A stretch of DNA of 64,000 bases from Mya arenaria (GCF_026914265.1 NC_069129.1:11128269-11192268), one strand, 5' to 3'. Shown: positions 49,906 to 61,261, counted from the stretch's first letter. Program-made: numbers and translations. Notes: generated from the sequence alone by a model not told the origin.

Positions 49906-52900
49906 TTATAAAGCACTAATTTGCTGCTTCTTGAATAGATGTTGGGAAACAATCCACTCATTTCCATCCGCATATCCGAACACTTCCGAACAAAATATGA
50001 AAAATAACCTCCAATTGAAGAGCTGCTTATCTGCATCTTCCCCATAAGCTTTGCGAAGAATTTCCATGACTTTGGTTTTGTTTTCATCCAGTTTTTCTAA
50101 CCACGCCTCTAAGGTCTTGCTGTATTCACTACCATTTATCACCCAGAAATCTTCAATTCGAACGCCATTCTAAAACATATTAAAAAATTATTTACATAAG
50201 CTTATACAACACAGCATAAATATGGAGCAAAAACAACTTTCAAATTTACTTTAAAATGATAATGGGAAAACCATACTTATTTTCATAACGATATATTGTT
50301 TTGCAAGAGAACTAAAGCGTGGAATCGTAATCACGTGACCCGAGAATAAAACAATGCTTTGCATATGTGTACATAAACAATGCTCGTTTATCTTTATCCC
50401 ATGCAACTCACTCCTGCTACAAATACGGTATAATCTCAGTGGATTAAGGTGCAAAACACGACTATTATTACCAACATAATTGAATGCCTCGTCATTCATA
50501 TGCGAACATTCACTGCGAACATAAGTAACACGTTTTATGACAAAAGTATCTGTCGAGCTATAGCCAGGTTTTGCACGACATAATGCACCGGTCAATTGTC
50601 ACAACCACGCCCCCTCCCCAGGTCCGCGGAATAGCGGGGACTTTGACTTTTAGTCCAGCCTAGCCTTGGGTAAAATCCCCGATCTGCGGGGACGAACTGA
50701 TGGTAAAATCAACGCCAAATGCCCCCGCACCCCAGGGACCTAGGTAAGGCCCATTCCCCGCTATTTTTGGTGCGAAGATAAAACCACAGAATTCACCCGG
50801 GACTGCGGGGCCACCTGGAAGGTAAAAACACGGCACATTTCCTCGGCTATCCCCGGACCTTGGGGGCCGTGGTTACGAATGACTGGTGCATAAGCGAGGG
50901 CGACGGCGAAGCCTCCATCACCGACAATACCTAGACTATGACAATATTTCAACATCTGTTCAAAATACAGAGAAGCTTAAATAGAAGTAAATACAATTTC
51001 ATGTACCTGAAAATGCAAATACAAATCTACAGAAGGCATCGTTCCGCCAGAGAAGAAGTTCTTGGCCATCCACTCCGTGTCGGCACCTGGTTTTGTGTCA
51101 AAGGCGTAAGGATACATCCGATGGCATAACACTTGAATGAACAGCTTTCCGGAGGGCTTCAACCAGGAGGACACTCGCTGCATCAAGATTTCGTAGTTCT
51201 TCATGTGCTGAAAGTGTGAGGTCACATCAATGTTTAACATTTTATTGCTTTGGTTGGAGTTCACGGTTATGTATTCGCAAAATGGTTAACTCCCAGTGAA
51301 AACAAGGTCATAGTCTCATGGCGTTTCAATGGTAACGTTGAGTTATTTAGAAGAAAGCTGCGAATATGAAATGCTGTAAAATACCAACAGCTAAGCGAGA
51401 GAAAAACTTGTTCAACCTCATTGGAATTGCACAGTTTTTAAAGGTCTCAGGCTTTTTGTCCGCACGCACACTCAAATTGGCTTTTATTGTGTCAATAACA
51501 ATACCTCAAAGAAAATTTCTTCACGCAATATTTAGAAACAAACAGGTCCGTAAATGTGTACATGTATTTCATTGAGAAGACAAAAACTCCTTTAAACACA
51601 TAATGTAGTTCAATATAACACAAACATAGTAACCTCAAACATCTCGATGGAGCAAATCCTGTCGAACCGCTTTGGTGTGGTAAAAACATTGGCGTCCGCG
51701 GTGATACACTCCAGACGCCCCTGGTAGCCTCGTTTCAGGGCCCGCTGTTGTATCAGCTGTCTTTGTGTGTTGGAGTTGGACACGCATGTCACCTGTAGGC
51801 GTAGCAGTGTATTTAAATGGTATATTTCACAGAACAATTGTTTACGTGTGTAGAGAAAAATTTGAAAAAAATGCTCAGAAAGAAACGCCTAATTTTGTCA
51901 TTATGTATTTTAAATATATTCTTTGGAAATAGAATGGAAACACCCCCAAATGTGTTTACACATTGTCACGTGTCGCTGCTGTACAACCCCTTTAACATTC
52001 ATAGAATTAGCATTTAATGATTGTAAATTAATTTAAAAAAGCTAATAACCAGCAAAATAGATAAGTAAGGTTGGAGTCTGATTCGCAAAGGTGATGCATT
52101 GCAAATACTGAAAGAAAACACTTGATACAATTCTCCCAAGTCAACATGTCACCTTGCATTTTAGATACTGCACATACTGTACCTGACCTTTGGGGACATT
52201 CTCAAAATACTGTTCCTGACATTTAGGGAAATTTTCAAAAAACTGTAGCTAACATTTGGGGACATTCTCAAAATACTGTACCTGACATTTAGGGAAATTT
52301 AAAAAAAAAACGTACCTGACATTTGGGGACATTCTCAAAATACTGTACCTGACATTTGGGGAAATTCTCAAAATACTGAACCTGACATTTAGGGAAATTT
52401 TCAAAAAACTGTACCTGACATTTGGGGACATTCTCAAAATACTGTACCTGACCTTTGGGGACATTCTCAAAATACTGTTCCTGACATTTAGGGAAATTTT
52501 CAAAAAACTGTAGCTAACATTTGGGGACATTCTCAAAATACTGAACCTGACATTTAGGGAAATTTTCAAAAAACTGTACCTGACATTTGGGGACATTCTC
52601 AAAATACTGTACCTGACATTTGGGGACATTCTCAAAATACTGTACCTGACATTTGGGGATATTCTCAAAATACTGTTCCTGACATTTAGGGAAATTTTCA
52701 TAAAACTGCAGCTAACATTATGGGACATTCTCAAAATACTGTTCCTGACATTTAGGGAAATTTTCAAAAAACTGTAGCTAACATTTGGGGACATTCTCAA
52801 AATACTGTACCTGACATTTGGGGACAATCTCAAAATACTGTACCTGACATTTGGGGAAATTCTCGCAGATATAGAGACTTAATGAGCCCCATCCACACCC

Positions 52901-55900
52901 AAGATCCTGGAACAAACAAGTTGCTTTATAGAAACTTTATGGGTCTTTCTACACATACTTATGTGAAGTGTAACGTGTAACATATATACTAAGCTTCATT
53001 TTATGTTGTTTTAATTTCCATTCTGACGCTGAGTCCAGTAGTCCTTAGTTTAAATCATCCTAGCCATGTTGAAGACCTTTTTTGAGCGAAGATTTTAGAG
53101 AATTACTCTGATAACTTTTTAAATAACATTGGGGTACCTTGCAGGGCATGCAGTTTTTCAGACAGCATGTTTGGGCCATTGCTTCACTTCCATGTACTAA
53201 TGAGAGACTATACAAATGAAACATTCCTTGTATGCAAACACATTCTGAAATAATTAATGTGATTGACAATGCTGAGCTCCTTATGTCTCTAGTTTATTTC
53301 CGTTTGTGCCCTTTCCTTGTACTCCTAAACAGTTTTTTGGCGGGAATTTTCGACTACTTGGCTTGTCCCTGTAGCTTTTATTGCATTATTATGATCAATG
53401 GTAAAGTACCTTCACGACGCAGACGACAAGGTCAAGGCTATGACAAGCCCTCAACTTGCTATAAAGGAAACACCCACACTTTCTTTACTTTCATTGAGTT
53501 AAAACTAATCCATACAATGTTATGTAAAACGCAGTGCAATGTACTATAAAAACAAGACGATAATTGTAGAATATTAGAAGTAAACCTTACCAGCACTGAC
53601 TGCCCATCCGCGATACCAGCTCGATCACAGATAACTTTCAATGAATAATCTTCAGCTGAAGCGAAAGACGTTTTTCCTTTAAATGGTCCACATTATATTT
53701 ATTTTTAAATTCCAGTCCTTACCAGGTACAGATAACTGTAGAAGTCGATGAATATTTGAACAAGTGTGAAGTTGAGTACTCGTATACTAGTTTAGACCCC
53801 AAGTGACCCATTGTTTCGTTAACCCTTCCAAGACGGTAACCAAACCTTTATTAAAAAGTTATTTTGATTTACGTGTAGTCTTCTATGTTGTGTGACGTTG
53901 TGTGTCTGATATACCCTAACCGTGTGCCTCTATACAGGGTATTTCTTTATGTTTTTGCCTCTAGAGTTGTCCCTGTAGTTTTCATTGTTTAATGCGGAGT
54001 ATTCTAAAAACCACACTTTTAAGTAGGTGCTAGGGGCACAGTGATACATGTATGCTTGTTACAGTCAATTGGTAGTTTCAATCAAAGAAAAAAACTGTTG
54101 TTTTCTTACTTTGGATGTAGTTTGTGATTCGAAGGATGCCATTTCAGATTGTATTCATTTGAACTAAATCTCAAGTTTCATTGAACAAGAATTATGTGCT
54201 ACCATTAAAAGTATGCTGCATTGTTAACAGACACCGGCACCGACGGTCCTCAAGAACAATGAAATAATAACTAAAACACGTTCCGATGCTAGCGTGTTTT
54301 ATGAGTAATGCAGTTTCCATTGCTGTTAACGCCAAGCTTCTCAAAATCAGATCCCCCTATATGGGTTTTACAACGTAACACTATGGTCAGCGTAACACTA
54401 TGGTCAGCGTAACGAAACGAATGAAACGTCATGATACGTTTTTAATGAGATTGTGTCATCGGTAGCGGAGTTGGCTGTTTTTATCTTGATATATAGTGTA
54501 CATTCAGAGTCATTAAGACAATATTTCTACAACTAACGGTCAACTAACGGTCATACTAACGGTCAACTAACGGTCATACTAACGGTCATACTAACGGTCA
54601 ACTAACGGTCATATTAACGGTCAACTAACGGTCATACTAACGGTCATACTAACGGTCAACTAACGGTCATACTAACGGTCATACTTATGGTCAACTTACG
54701 GTCATACTAACGGCCATATTTGCGGTCAACTTACGGTCATACTAACGGTCATACTTACAGTCAACGAACTGTCAACTAACGGTCATACAACTTGGTGTCC
54801 ACGAACCTTTCTCAAGGGTGTCGCAGCCTTCTGGCCATTCACATCCGCTATACTTAAGCCTCTTGCCCAGAACCTGTAAACAAAATTAATCTTTAAATGC
54901 CTAAATAACCGAAACCTGTCACTTTCAAAGAAGTGATATATTTTAACTAAAATAACTACTCATCTACGTTGTCTATTCTTCCATAAAACCAAGCTCTAGA
55001 AAAAGCTTGACTTTTTACGGGAAATGGGTGTCAAGTGTAAACCTATCTCCCATTATGCCCTGATTAAGGCGTTACAAAGATGGTTAACTATTTTCAGAGT
55101 CTGTGTACCTAATATTGCCAAATTTTTAAGACACTCCCTTGCGTCCGAGTACTTTATACAGCGAACCAAACTAATCCATTACAAAAAGAACATTTATTAC
55201 AAAATCGATTATAAATAGTACGTATTCACAATATACGTATACATATTTTGAAAACTTCCATTGGTTGTATGAGTAAATATATTATAAAAAATACAAACAA
55301 ATCACATTAGTCAAACCTTAATCTATGATCATGTGTGTGTACCAGGTTTATGCCTCAAGATGCTGATTAATTATGATCATAAGTAACAAATTTTTAATCA
55401 TTGAACACACACGCTTACCGTCAGGAAAAATTCTGTTGGCACTTCATAATGCTGCTCATTGGCCTTTTCTGTTTCTATGGCAACAGGAGATTCTCGGAGT
55501 CTCTGAATGAATTTCTTCTTAAAGAAGGCCTGCTTTACTACATCACCACCGCACTGTAATTTTTGGAGCCAGGCATCCAAATTTGCACGCACACCTACAA
55601 AGAGAAAAAACAACAACACTGAAATATGTTCAGTGTTATTCAATGTCGACGTGTGGGGTGTCGAGAGTTCTTACTGTCTACTGTAGCGTTTCCAAAAGAT
55701 AGAACGTATCAGACGTTTAATTGTGTAGGATTTCCAGGATTTGCAATGAGTGATTTGGAGTCGAGATGTCTAGCTGTGTATGAATTCAAGGTGTTGTGGT
55801 GTCTAGGGTTAGCTATTGGTGATTTGGGGTTGAGTTTTCAAGTTGTGCCGAGTCATGGGTTCTATGTGATGGGGTGTCCATGGTTTGCAATAGGTGACAT

Positions 55901-56655
55901 GGCGACGAAATGTCTTGTTACGCATGAGTTCTATGTGTCGGGGTGTCCATGGTTTGCAATAGGTGACATGGGGTCGAAATATCTTGTTACGCATGAGTTC
56001 TATGTGTCGGGGTGTCCATGGTTTGCAATAGGTGACATGGGGTCGAAATATCTTGTTACGCATGAGTTCTATGTGTTGGGGTGTCCATGGTTTGCAATAG
56101 GTGACCTCGGGTCAATATGTCTCGTTGTGCATAATTTATTGGTGTTTGGGTGTCTATGGTTTGCAATAGGTGACATGGGGTCAATATGTCTCGTTGTGCA
56201 TAATTTCTTGGTGTTTGGGTGTCTATGGTTTGCAATGGGTAATTTGAGGTTGAGATGTCTATAGTTGTGCGTTTGTTTTAAGCATTGGGGTTGACGTGGG
56301 GGTTGAGCATGATTTCTAGGTGTTGGGATGATTAAGGTTTTCAATCAGGTGACCCGGCGTCGTTATGTCGGATCGATCTTTTTTTTGACATACTAGCGGT
56401 CTGAATGTCTTGAAGTGATCATCTGATGTACATGCACATCACTACATGGTCATATAAAAACCAAACAAAAAACAACAACATGATTATACATGTATACCTG
56501 GTAAGTACATTATCACGGACAGGTCTACATGTATGTACAGTACAGTTGCAATGAGGTGATGTCTTTTTAGCTGACAAAGAATTATCTATACGGATACAAC
56601 AACACTGGCATAAAATGCAGAAGTTACCATTTCTTAAAGCTTCGTCGGACGCCAT
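49906..56655 (-). CDS. CMAS/coclaurine N-methyltransferase-like SAM methyltransferase, complete
   Basis: Class I SAM-dependent methyltransferase of the cyclopropane-fatty-acid synthase / (S)-coclaurine N-methyltransferase type (PF02353-like). Exons in coding order: 56628-56655, 55419-55594, 54807-54873, 53591-53655, 52844-52906, 51634-51792, 51007-51207, 49906-50169. All are GT-AG and in phase; 1023 nt, 340 aa, near the plant CNMT length (about 360). Seen: the N-terminal helical part with NEQHYEVPTEFF; SAM motif I DLGCGWG at residues 113-119 (exon 5); an acidic ITADAN segment; IEMFEHMKNY at 182-191, where E183/E186/H187 match the glutamates and histidine implicated in plant CNMT catalysis; LKPSGKLFIQVLCHRMYPYAF; ADTEWMAKNFFSGGTMPS; and a C-terminal FNWRLFFIFCSEVFGYADGNEW block. 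The animal substrate is not known to me. Intron 1 carries a 69-bp array, intron 3 an ACTAACGGTC array, and intron 5 a 33-bp array copied from the exon 5 edge. It shares a promoter region with ATG12. Confidence 0.93.
50583..50892. mobile_element. GC-rich 310-bp MITE in methyltransferase intron 7
   Basis: Ends ATGCACCGGTCAATTGTCAC and (inverted) ATGCACCAGTCATTCGTAAC continue pairing through AACCACGCCCCC/GGGGGCCGTGGTT and CCAGGTCCG/CGGACCTTGG, about 45 bp per arm. The interior has TAAGGCCCATTCCCCGCT and GGTAAAAACACGGC, both also found in the decayed relative at 56980-57225. Confidence 0.75.
52185..52860 (-). repeat. 33-bp array, about 20 copies, of exon 5 edge plus donor
   Basis: On the minus strand the unit is GAGAATGTCCCCAAATGTCA + GGTACAGTATTTT: the last 21 nt of methyltransferase exon 5 (GAGAATTTCCCCAAATGTCAG) fused to the first 12 nt of its intron. 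About half the copies keep CAG|GTACAG; others read CAGGAAC or TTAGCTAC and have lost the donor. The first copy is in frame and would extend exon 5 to 52811 by 11 residues; the next reaches a TAG. The 194-codon open frame is another reading of the array. Confidence 0.9.
54525..54790. repeat. ACTAACGGTC short-unit array in methyltransferase intron 3
   Basis: Units of 10-13 bp (ACTAACGGTCA, ACTAACGGTCAT) repeat about 22 times, beginning 17-20 nt into the intron after the exon 3 donor (54806). No coding meaning. Confidence 0.9.
55700..56345 (+). repeat. 69-bp minisatellite in methyltransferase intron 1
   Basis: GGTGTCCATGGTTTGCAATA starts at 55873, 55942, 56011 and 56080 (exact 69-bp period), with diverged units on each side. 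The plus strand is open for 212 codons (23-residue repeat with GCPWFAIGDMGS). With a period divisible by three this is expected; there is no sign of a gene on the plus strand. Confidence 0.85.
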
Positions 56656-56792
56656 TTGTTGTCAATCGCCAGCTGAAGTAGTAGTAAAACGGAAGTTGAC
56701 AACTACACAACCCACCGATCAAAGTTCATAATCTAGAATGCCAAGGGAGCTAACCGCGTTCAGCTTCATAAGTGTTGATCACTTCCGGTAAA
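56656..56792. promoter_or_regulatory. Putative bidirectional promoter (methyltransferase / ATG12)
   Basis: Only 137 bp separate the two divergent start codons. Two ETS/GABP-type motifs are visible: ACGGAAGT at 56689-56696 and ACTTCCGG at 56781-56788, in opposite orientation. ETS/GABP sites are typical of bidirectional housekeeping promoters in animals. Transcription starts cannot be placed from sequence alone. Confidence 0.6.
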
Positions 56793-59502
56793 ATGTCAAC
56801 GGAAGAAAATTTAGGAGAGAACAGCGGAACAGCTTCTAACACGAATGAGACCGTGGCTGCAGCATCTGCAGATATAGAACAACCATCAAGCCCTACTCTG
56901 ACTAAGACAAAAAGTAAGATTTATTGAATTTCGTTAAGAACATTTAGTATTTTCGCAATCGGAAGTAAATCGCAAACTAAGTTTTCACATTGCAAACACC
57001 TGACTCAGATCCTGAGTGTGATCCCTGCCAATTGCCACCACTCCCCCCATCACTGGGACATCCATGGTAAGGCCCATTCCCAGCTGTTTTCTGCGTAAAA
57101 ACAAAAACCAACCCACTCACTCGGCACTGCCAGGGCACCTGAAAGGTAAAAACACGGCTCATTTCTCCCGCTATTTCCAATATAACGCCGGACCTGGGGG
57201 GGGGATTACAATTGAATGTTGGTTCCCGGTTGTTTTAAGGTATCCATAAAATTCCAACGTGTACTGTTCATCTGGTGAGACATTAGCTGGGTTTTGGTTA
57301 TACTTGTACATTCAGTATGCTTGACTCCAGTACTTAACAACTTATTTATTGTACTCGGGAACCAGATTCAACCAGAATAATTCTATTGTAATCAGATATA
57401 CTAGGGTTTTCACATGAGCCAGGTTCTGCAAAAGAAGGCCAGGATGCTAAGGGCACATTGTATCGAGTTTGCAGATGTTTGAAATGGGTTTTCATGTTTT
57501 CAAAATTTTCCCACTCCTTACATCATACTCTTACGAAACTTATTAACTTATTGCCAGCTCCTTCAAGAATTTGACAAAATGCTCCAGGTACACAACTGCA
57601 AAAGTTGCCTGTCTTATGCCTTTAATTCTATGAAGGCAAGAGGTTGCACATAATGCTTCCATAATTCTTGAGTTAAAACAGACAATTTATCCCATAACAG
57701 ATATGACCATGACAATGCAGCTATAATCAACAAATCGATGAACTTGAAAGACCAGGTCAATGGATACTTAAATTGGCCAATCTGAAATGGGCCGTCTGAA
57801 TTTGCTGTATGGGACGATCTGTTTGTACTAATTTCAGTGATGCAATTATTTTTCTATTCCAGTTGATGTATTACTTAAAGCGGCAGGGGATGCTCCTATC
57901 ATGAAGAAGAAGAAATGGACAGTCGATCGCAACAAGAAAGTGGCATATATAACAGCCTTCATCAGCAAGGCAATCAAACTAGAGCCGGGGGAATCTCTGG
58001 TAAGAATTTTCGTAACGTTATAGTGATTATACTGACATATTCAGTGATTATACTGATATCACTGTATCATATTTTATATTTATAAATGTAAAAGATACAG
58101 TAAGAGTTTTTCTTCAAAAATGTTCTCTTACAGACGAAAGAAGCCGTTCCTCTAGGACCAACACCAATTTTGTCCGAGGCCAAGGATAAAATTGGTGCTC
58201 GTCCTAGCGAAACAGTTTCTTACGTCTGTAAGAAGACACATTTGAAGAAAAAAAGAGTAACTGTATCTGACTTATACGATGTTAAGCGTATTGCATACAT
58301 TAGTGAGCAAATAACAAATAAATAAATACAGGTTTATAAATAGAGATATTCCTGAAAGATAAACATCACATTATTTTTATGGCCTTTCTAAATACAATAT
58401 ATCGGCTAATGGGATTACTTGAAATCTCGTGCACGGTCAGCTTACAACCATAAGAAGACACATTTTCAATAGCTCTGCTGGGGGTATAGTTGTATAAGTA
58501 TAAATAACATCCAATAGACCAGTTTAAATTCTATTTAAGACATTTTTGTTCATAGAAACTTGGTTTAACATTTGAAAGCAACCTACTTTAAGAACATGCA
58601 CCAATTTCTCAAACAAAATCAAGCCCCTTATAACAGGATCAAGGTTAGCATGCCATTTTTGTTTTGGTATAATGTGTATCTTATTCTCATTCTGAAGAGT
58701 TCAAAAATGTGAATCATGATAAACATCTTTTCAGTTAGTAAAATCAAATTGAAGCAAGTAATTTGCCTAAATTAAGCTTGTCATGCTTACGATTTTTTGA
58801 GAAATTGGGGCCTGGTCACATTATTTGACTTACAGATTTACTTTATATATTAAATGTTGTTACTTATAAGCCAGTGTGTCACTTAGAGCATTTGCTTTCA
58901 ATAAGTTTGCAATATACATGAAAAGTGTAAGAAATAGTTAGGTTTTTCTTCTATAATTCCAAGCTTATAACAGTCGTTCTTATATACAAATCTATGGCTG
59001 TTGGTTTTGTTTCACTGATCAGTATGACTTATATGGCGTGGTGCCAGACAAATGTCTCCCGGCCCACTATGGCGCTCTTGTCAGAAACAGTTACTCTAAA
59101 AATGAAAGGGAGGAAGTCATAATAGGAAATAACAATCATTCTTTAGTTAATACAAATTTCTTTTTGTTCGCTTGTGACGAAAGCTGATAGCTTATAGATT
59201 CCCTCCCGAGTTAGTTTCCTTGGTATAAGCCAGTACTGGTGTCCATTTTGAGAGGTTGCGAGAAAGAACCCTTGGTGGGGATCGAACCAACAACCTCTTG
59301 GGTGATAGGTGGATACCTATACCACTAGACCACTCTCGTCTGTATTTTCTATCATAGTTTTGTTTGAGATTTTTTTGTCTTTCCCTTCAGTTTCTCTATG
59401 TGAACCAGTCATTTGAGATTTTCTTGTCTTTCCCTTCAGTTTCTCTATGTGAACCAGTCATTTGCTCCACCACTAGACACTGAAGTTGGAACAGTTTTTG
59501 AT
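56793..59502 (+). CDS. ATG12: Autophagy ubiquitin-like protein ATG12 (3' exon beyond window)
   Basis: ATG12 is the ubiquitin-like protein conjugated to ATG5 to build the ATG16L1 complex that lipidates ATG8 proteins. Exons: 56793-56913 (40 codons + 1 nt; a Ser/Thr/Glu-rich disordered N-terminus), 57863-57999 (IDVLLKAAGDAPIMKKKKW then the DRNKKV..I..FI.K helix region) and 59440-59502 (FLYVNQSFAPPLDTEVGTVFD). Phases agree and the visible 107 residues align end to end with human ATG12 as recalled. The C-terminal exon, expected to carry about 19 residues ending in Trp-Gly, was not found before 64000. The exon 3 acceptor region is duplicated 49 nt upstream; only the distal acceptor keeps the ATG12 frame. 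The start ATG is the first after the shared promoter region. Confidence 0.93.
56980..57225. mobile_element. Decayed relative of the GC-rich MITE, ATG12 intron 1
   Basis: Shares TAAGGCCCATTCCCAGCT, AAAACACGGCTCATTTCTC and a GGACCTGGGGGG end with the element at 50583-50892. A 61-codon frame inside is a by-product. Confidence 0.65.
58093..58267. mobile_element. 175-bp foldback element in ATG12 intron 2
   Basis: GATACAGT..AAGAGTTTTTCTTCAAA.. and TCTTACAGACG..CGTTCCTCTAGGACCAAC pair with GTTGGTGC-like, CGTCCTAGCGAAACAG, CGTCTGTAAGA and TTTGAAGAAAAAAAGAGTAA..CTGTATC around a GAGGCCAAG loop near 58172. Arms about 80 bp. Confidence 0.75.
59222..59342 (-). repeat. tRNA-derived SINE in ATG12 intron 2
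   Basis: The minus strand reads GAGTGGTCTAGTGGTATAGG (A box) and GTTGTTGGTTCGATCCCCAC (B box), then CTCTCAAAATGGACACCAG. It is a better-preserved relative of the copy at 7785-7905 and a likely source of the units in the 61.26-62.04 kb array. Confidence 0.75.
59363..59460 (+). repeat. 49-bp duplication across the ATG12 exon 3 acceptor
   Basis: TTTGAGATTTTCTTGTCTTT + CCCTTCAG + TTTCTCTATGTGAACCAGTC A is present at 59363-59411 and 59412-59460 with one difference. It contains the polypyrimidine tract, the AG and 21 nt of exon 3. Use of the upstream AG would insert 49 nt and shift the frame. Confidence 0.9.
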
Positions 59503-59634
59503 GTAAGTATACACTAATTGTTCATAATATGTGAGTAGTCTACGTTGTATTCATAAGGAATGTGGACAATATGTTTTCTTTTCATTTTTATATGCATGAT
59601 TATAAAACAAGACATATTTTAGTTTTACCTGGTG

Positions 59635-60310
59635 GCGTCTGGTATGTTCTCTGCTCAATAACTTTAAAAGCCTTTTGTCCAATCATCACCAAATTTGGTC
59701 AGAATGTGTATTGGCATAATATCTTGAATTAGTTCAATAACCAGCCATATCGCTCTAGTTAGGCAAAAGTTATCACCCTTTAAATATATAAATTACCTGA
59801 AATGGTCTAGTCCGATCAATAACTACAGAAGCCTTTGTCTAATAATAATCAAATTTGGTCAAAATGTGTATGGGTATAATTTTTTGGACAAGATCGATAA
59901 CCAGGTATATCATTTTAGTCACTCAACAGTTAAAGCCTTTTTATTGTAGAAATTAACCTAGATCTGTCTTGTGTCATCATTATTTTTAGAATCCATTGTA
60001 CAATCTTCACCAAATTTGGTCAAGATGTGTATGGGCATAATATCTATGATGACTTTGATAGCCAGCCATAATGCTTGATTCTTTCAAGAGTTATCACCCT
60101 TTAATAGTAAAAATGACCCAAAAATGGTATTGTCTAATCAATAACTTAAGAGGCCTTTGTCCAATCATCATTTAATTTGGTCAGAATGTGTATGGATTTT
60201 TATCGCCATATCGCTTGAGTCACTCAAGGGTAATCACTGTTTAATTGTATTTATTACCTCAGATTAGTCATGTCTAATCAATTTCTTTAGAAGCCTTTTG
60301 TCACGTAATG
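59635..60310. repeat. ~170-bp tandem core repeats, 4 copies
   Basis: TTTGTCCAATCATCACCAAA + TTTGGTCAGAATGTGTAT recurs at about 59672, 59838, 59998 and 60150, with ACCAGCCATATCGCT and AGTTATCACCCTTTAA between. Pearl-type core; termini not resolved. Confidence 0.75.
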
Positions 60311-61255
60311 CCACCGCTCACTTAACTTTCGTGATAGTTCGTTCAGTAACCAACCAACAACTGTTCAAGTGTTCTAAGTCTTTATTGTTCCACGTTCTTT
60401 CTAAGTATAATAATCAGTATATAATACAGCATGACATTTAAGGTAATCCCACATCCTAACTGCCGTGCATTAAGGACCCAAGGCCGCGTTCCTTGCCTGG
60501 CCTAACCAACTCTGTTTTCACATCCCAAATCATCTCTCTTATACTAATTTGTTGTCTGAATATGACAGCTTTACAACCCAAGGAATACACGTTTTTGTAA
60601 TTAACATGACCATTTTGTACATTTGTACCAGGTCGGCTATCAACCATTTTCATATTCAAATGACAATCAAATATGCCCTACATTACTAAACATACAGTAT
60701 GTAGACACATATCCATTTAATTAAATCTTAATTATATCTTAAATATAACGTATTACGTCACATTCTATAGTAACTCTGTTACGTGACACTTTTCCCAATC
60801 ATCAAATTTGGTAATGACTTCAAGTATCCGACGTACAATATAGGTTGTCATTGATTGAGATGTTAAATTAAAAAATGTAAAATTCTGGTGCCTGATGGAC
60901 CCATATCAGTTTGGTATCAATTGAAAGGGTGTTGCTTGCTGATAACAAATATATGTAAAATAAATGACAGAAAATATAATCATTGATCAAGTTATTCCAG
61001 TTGATATTTTTGTTCTTTAATTATCTCTATACTGCAATATTTTAAGGTAAAAGAAGTTTGAATTTTTTTTTACATATGTTCTCTCCTGACACATGAAACC
61101 ATTTGTATTAAATGACATCAAAATAATATGGATTGACCATCACATTATTGAGTTTTAGATGCCTAAAGATGAACACCAGCCGTGATGTACACAATTTTAA
61201 TTGTGGTAAAGAGTGAAGTCAAAAGCTACTATGATAGTTAAGCTTTTAAAATTCC
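60311..61255. other. Intronic DNA of ATG12, nothing recognised
   Basis: Short AT-rich frames only. No further ATG12 exon found. Confidence 0.5.
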
Positions 61256-61261
61256 ATTTTG

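Noticed and set aside
55626..56264. 212-codon plus-strand frame with 23-residue repeats as a gene antisense to the methyltransferase
   Set aside because: It is the 69-bp minisatellite of intron 1; no promoter, domain or splice evidence.
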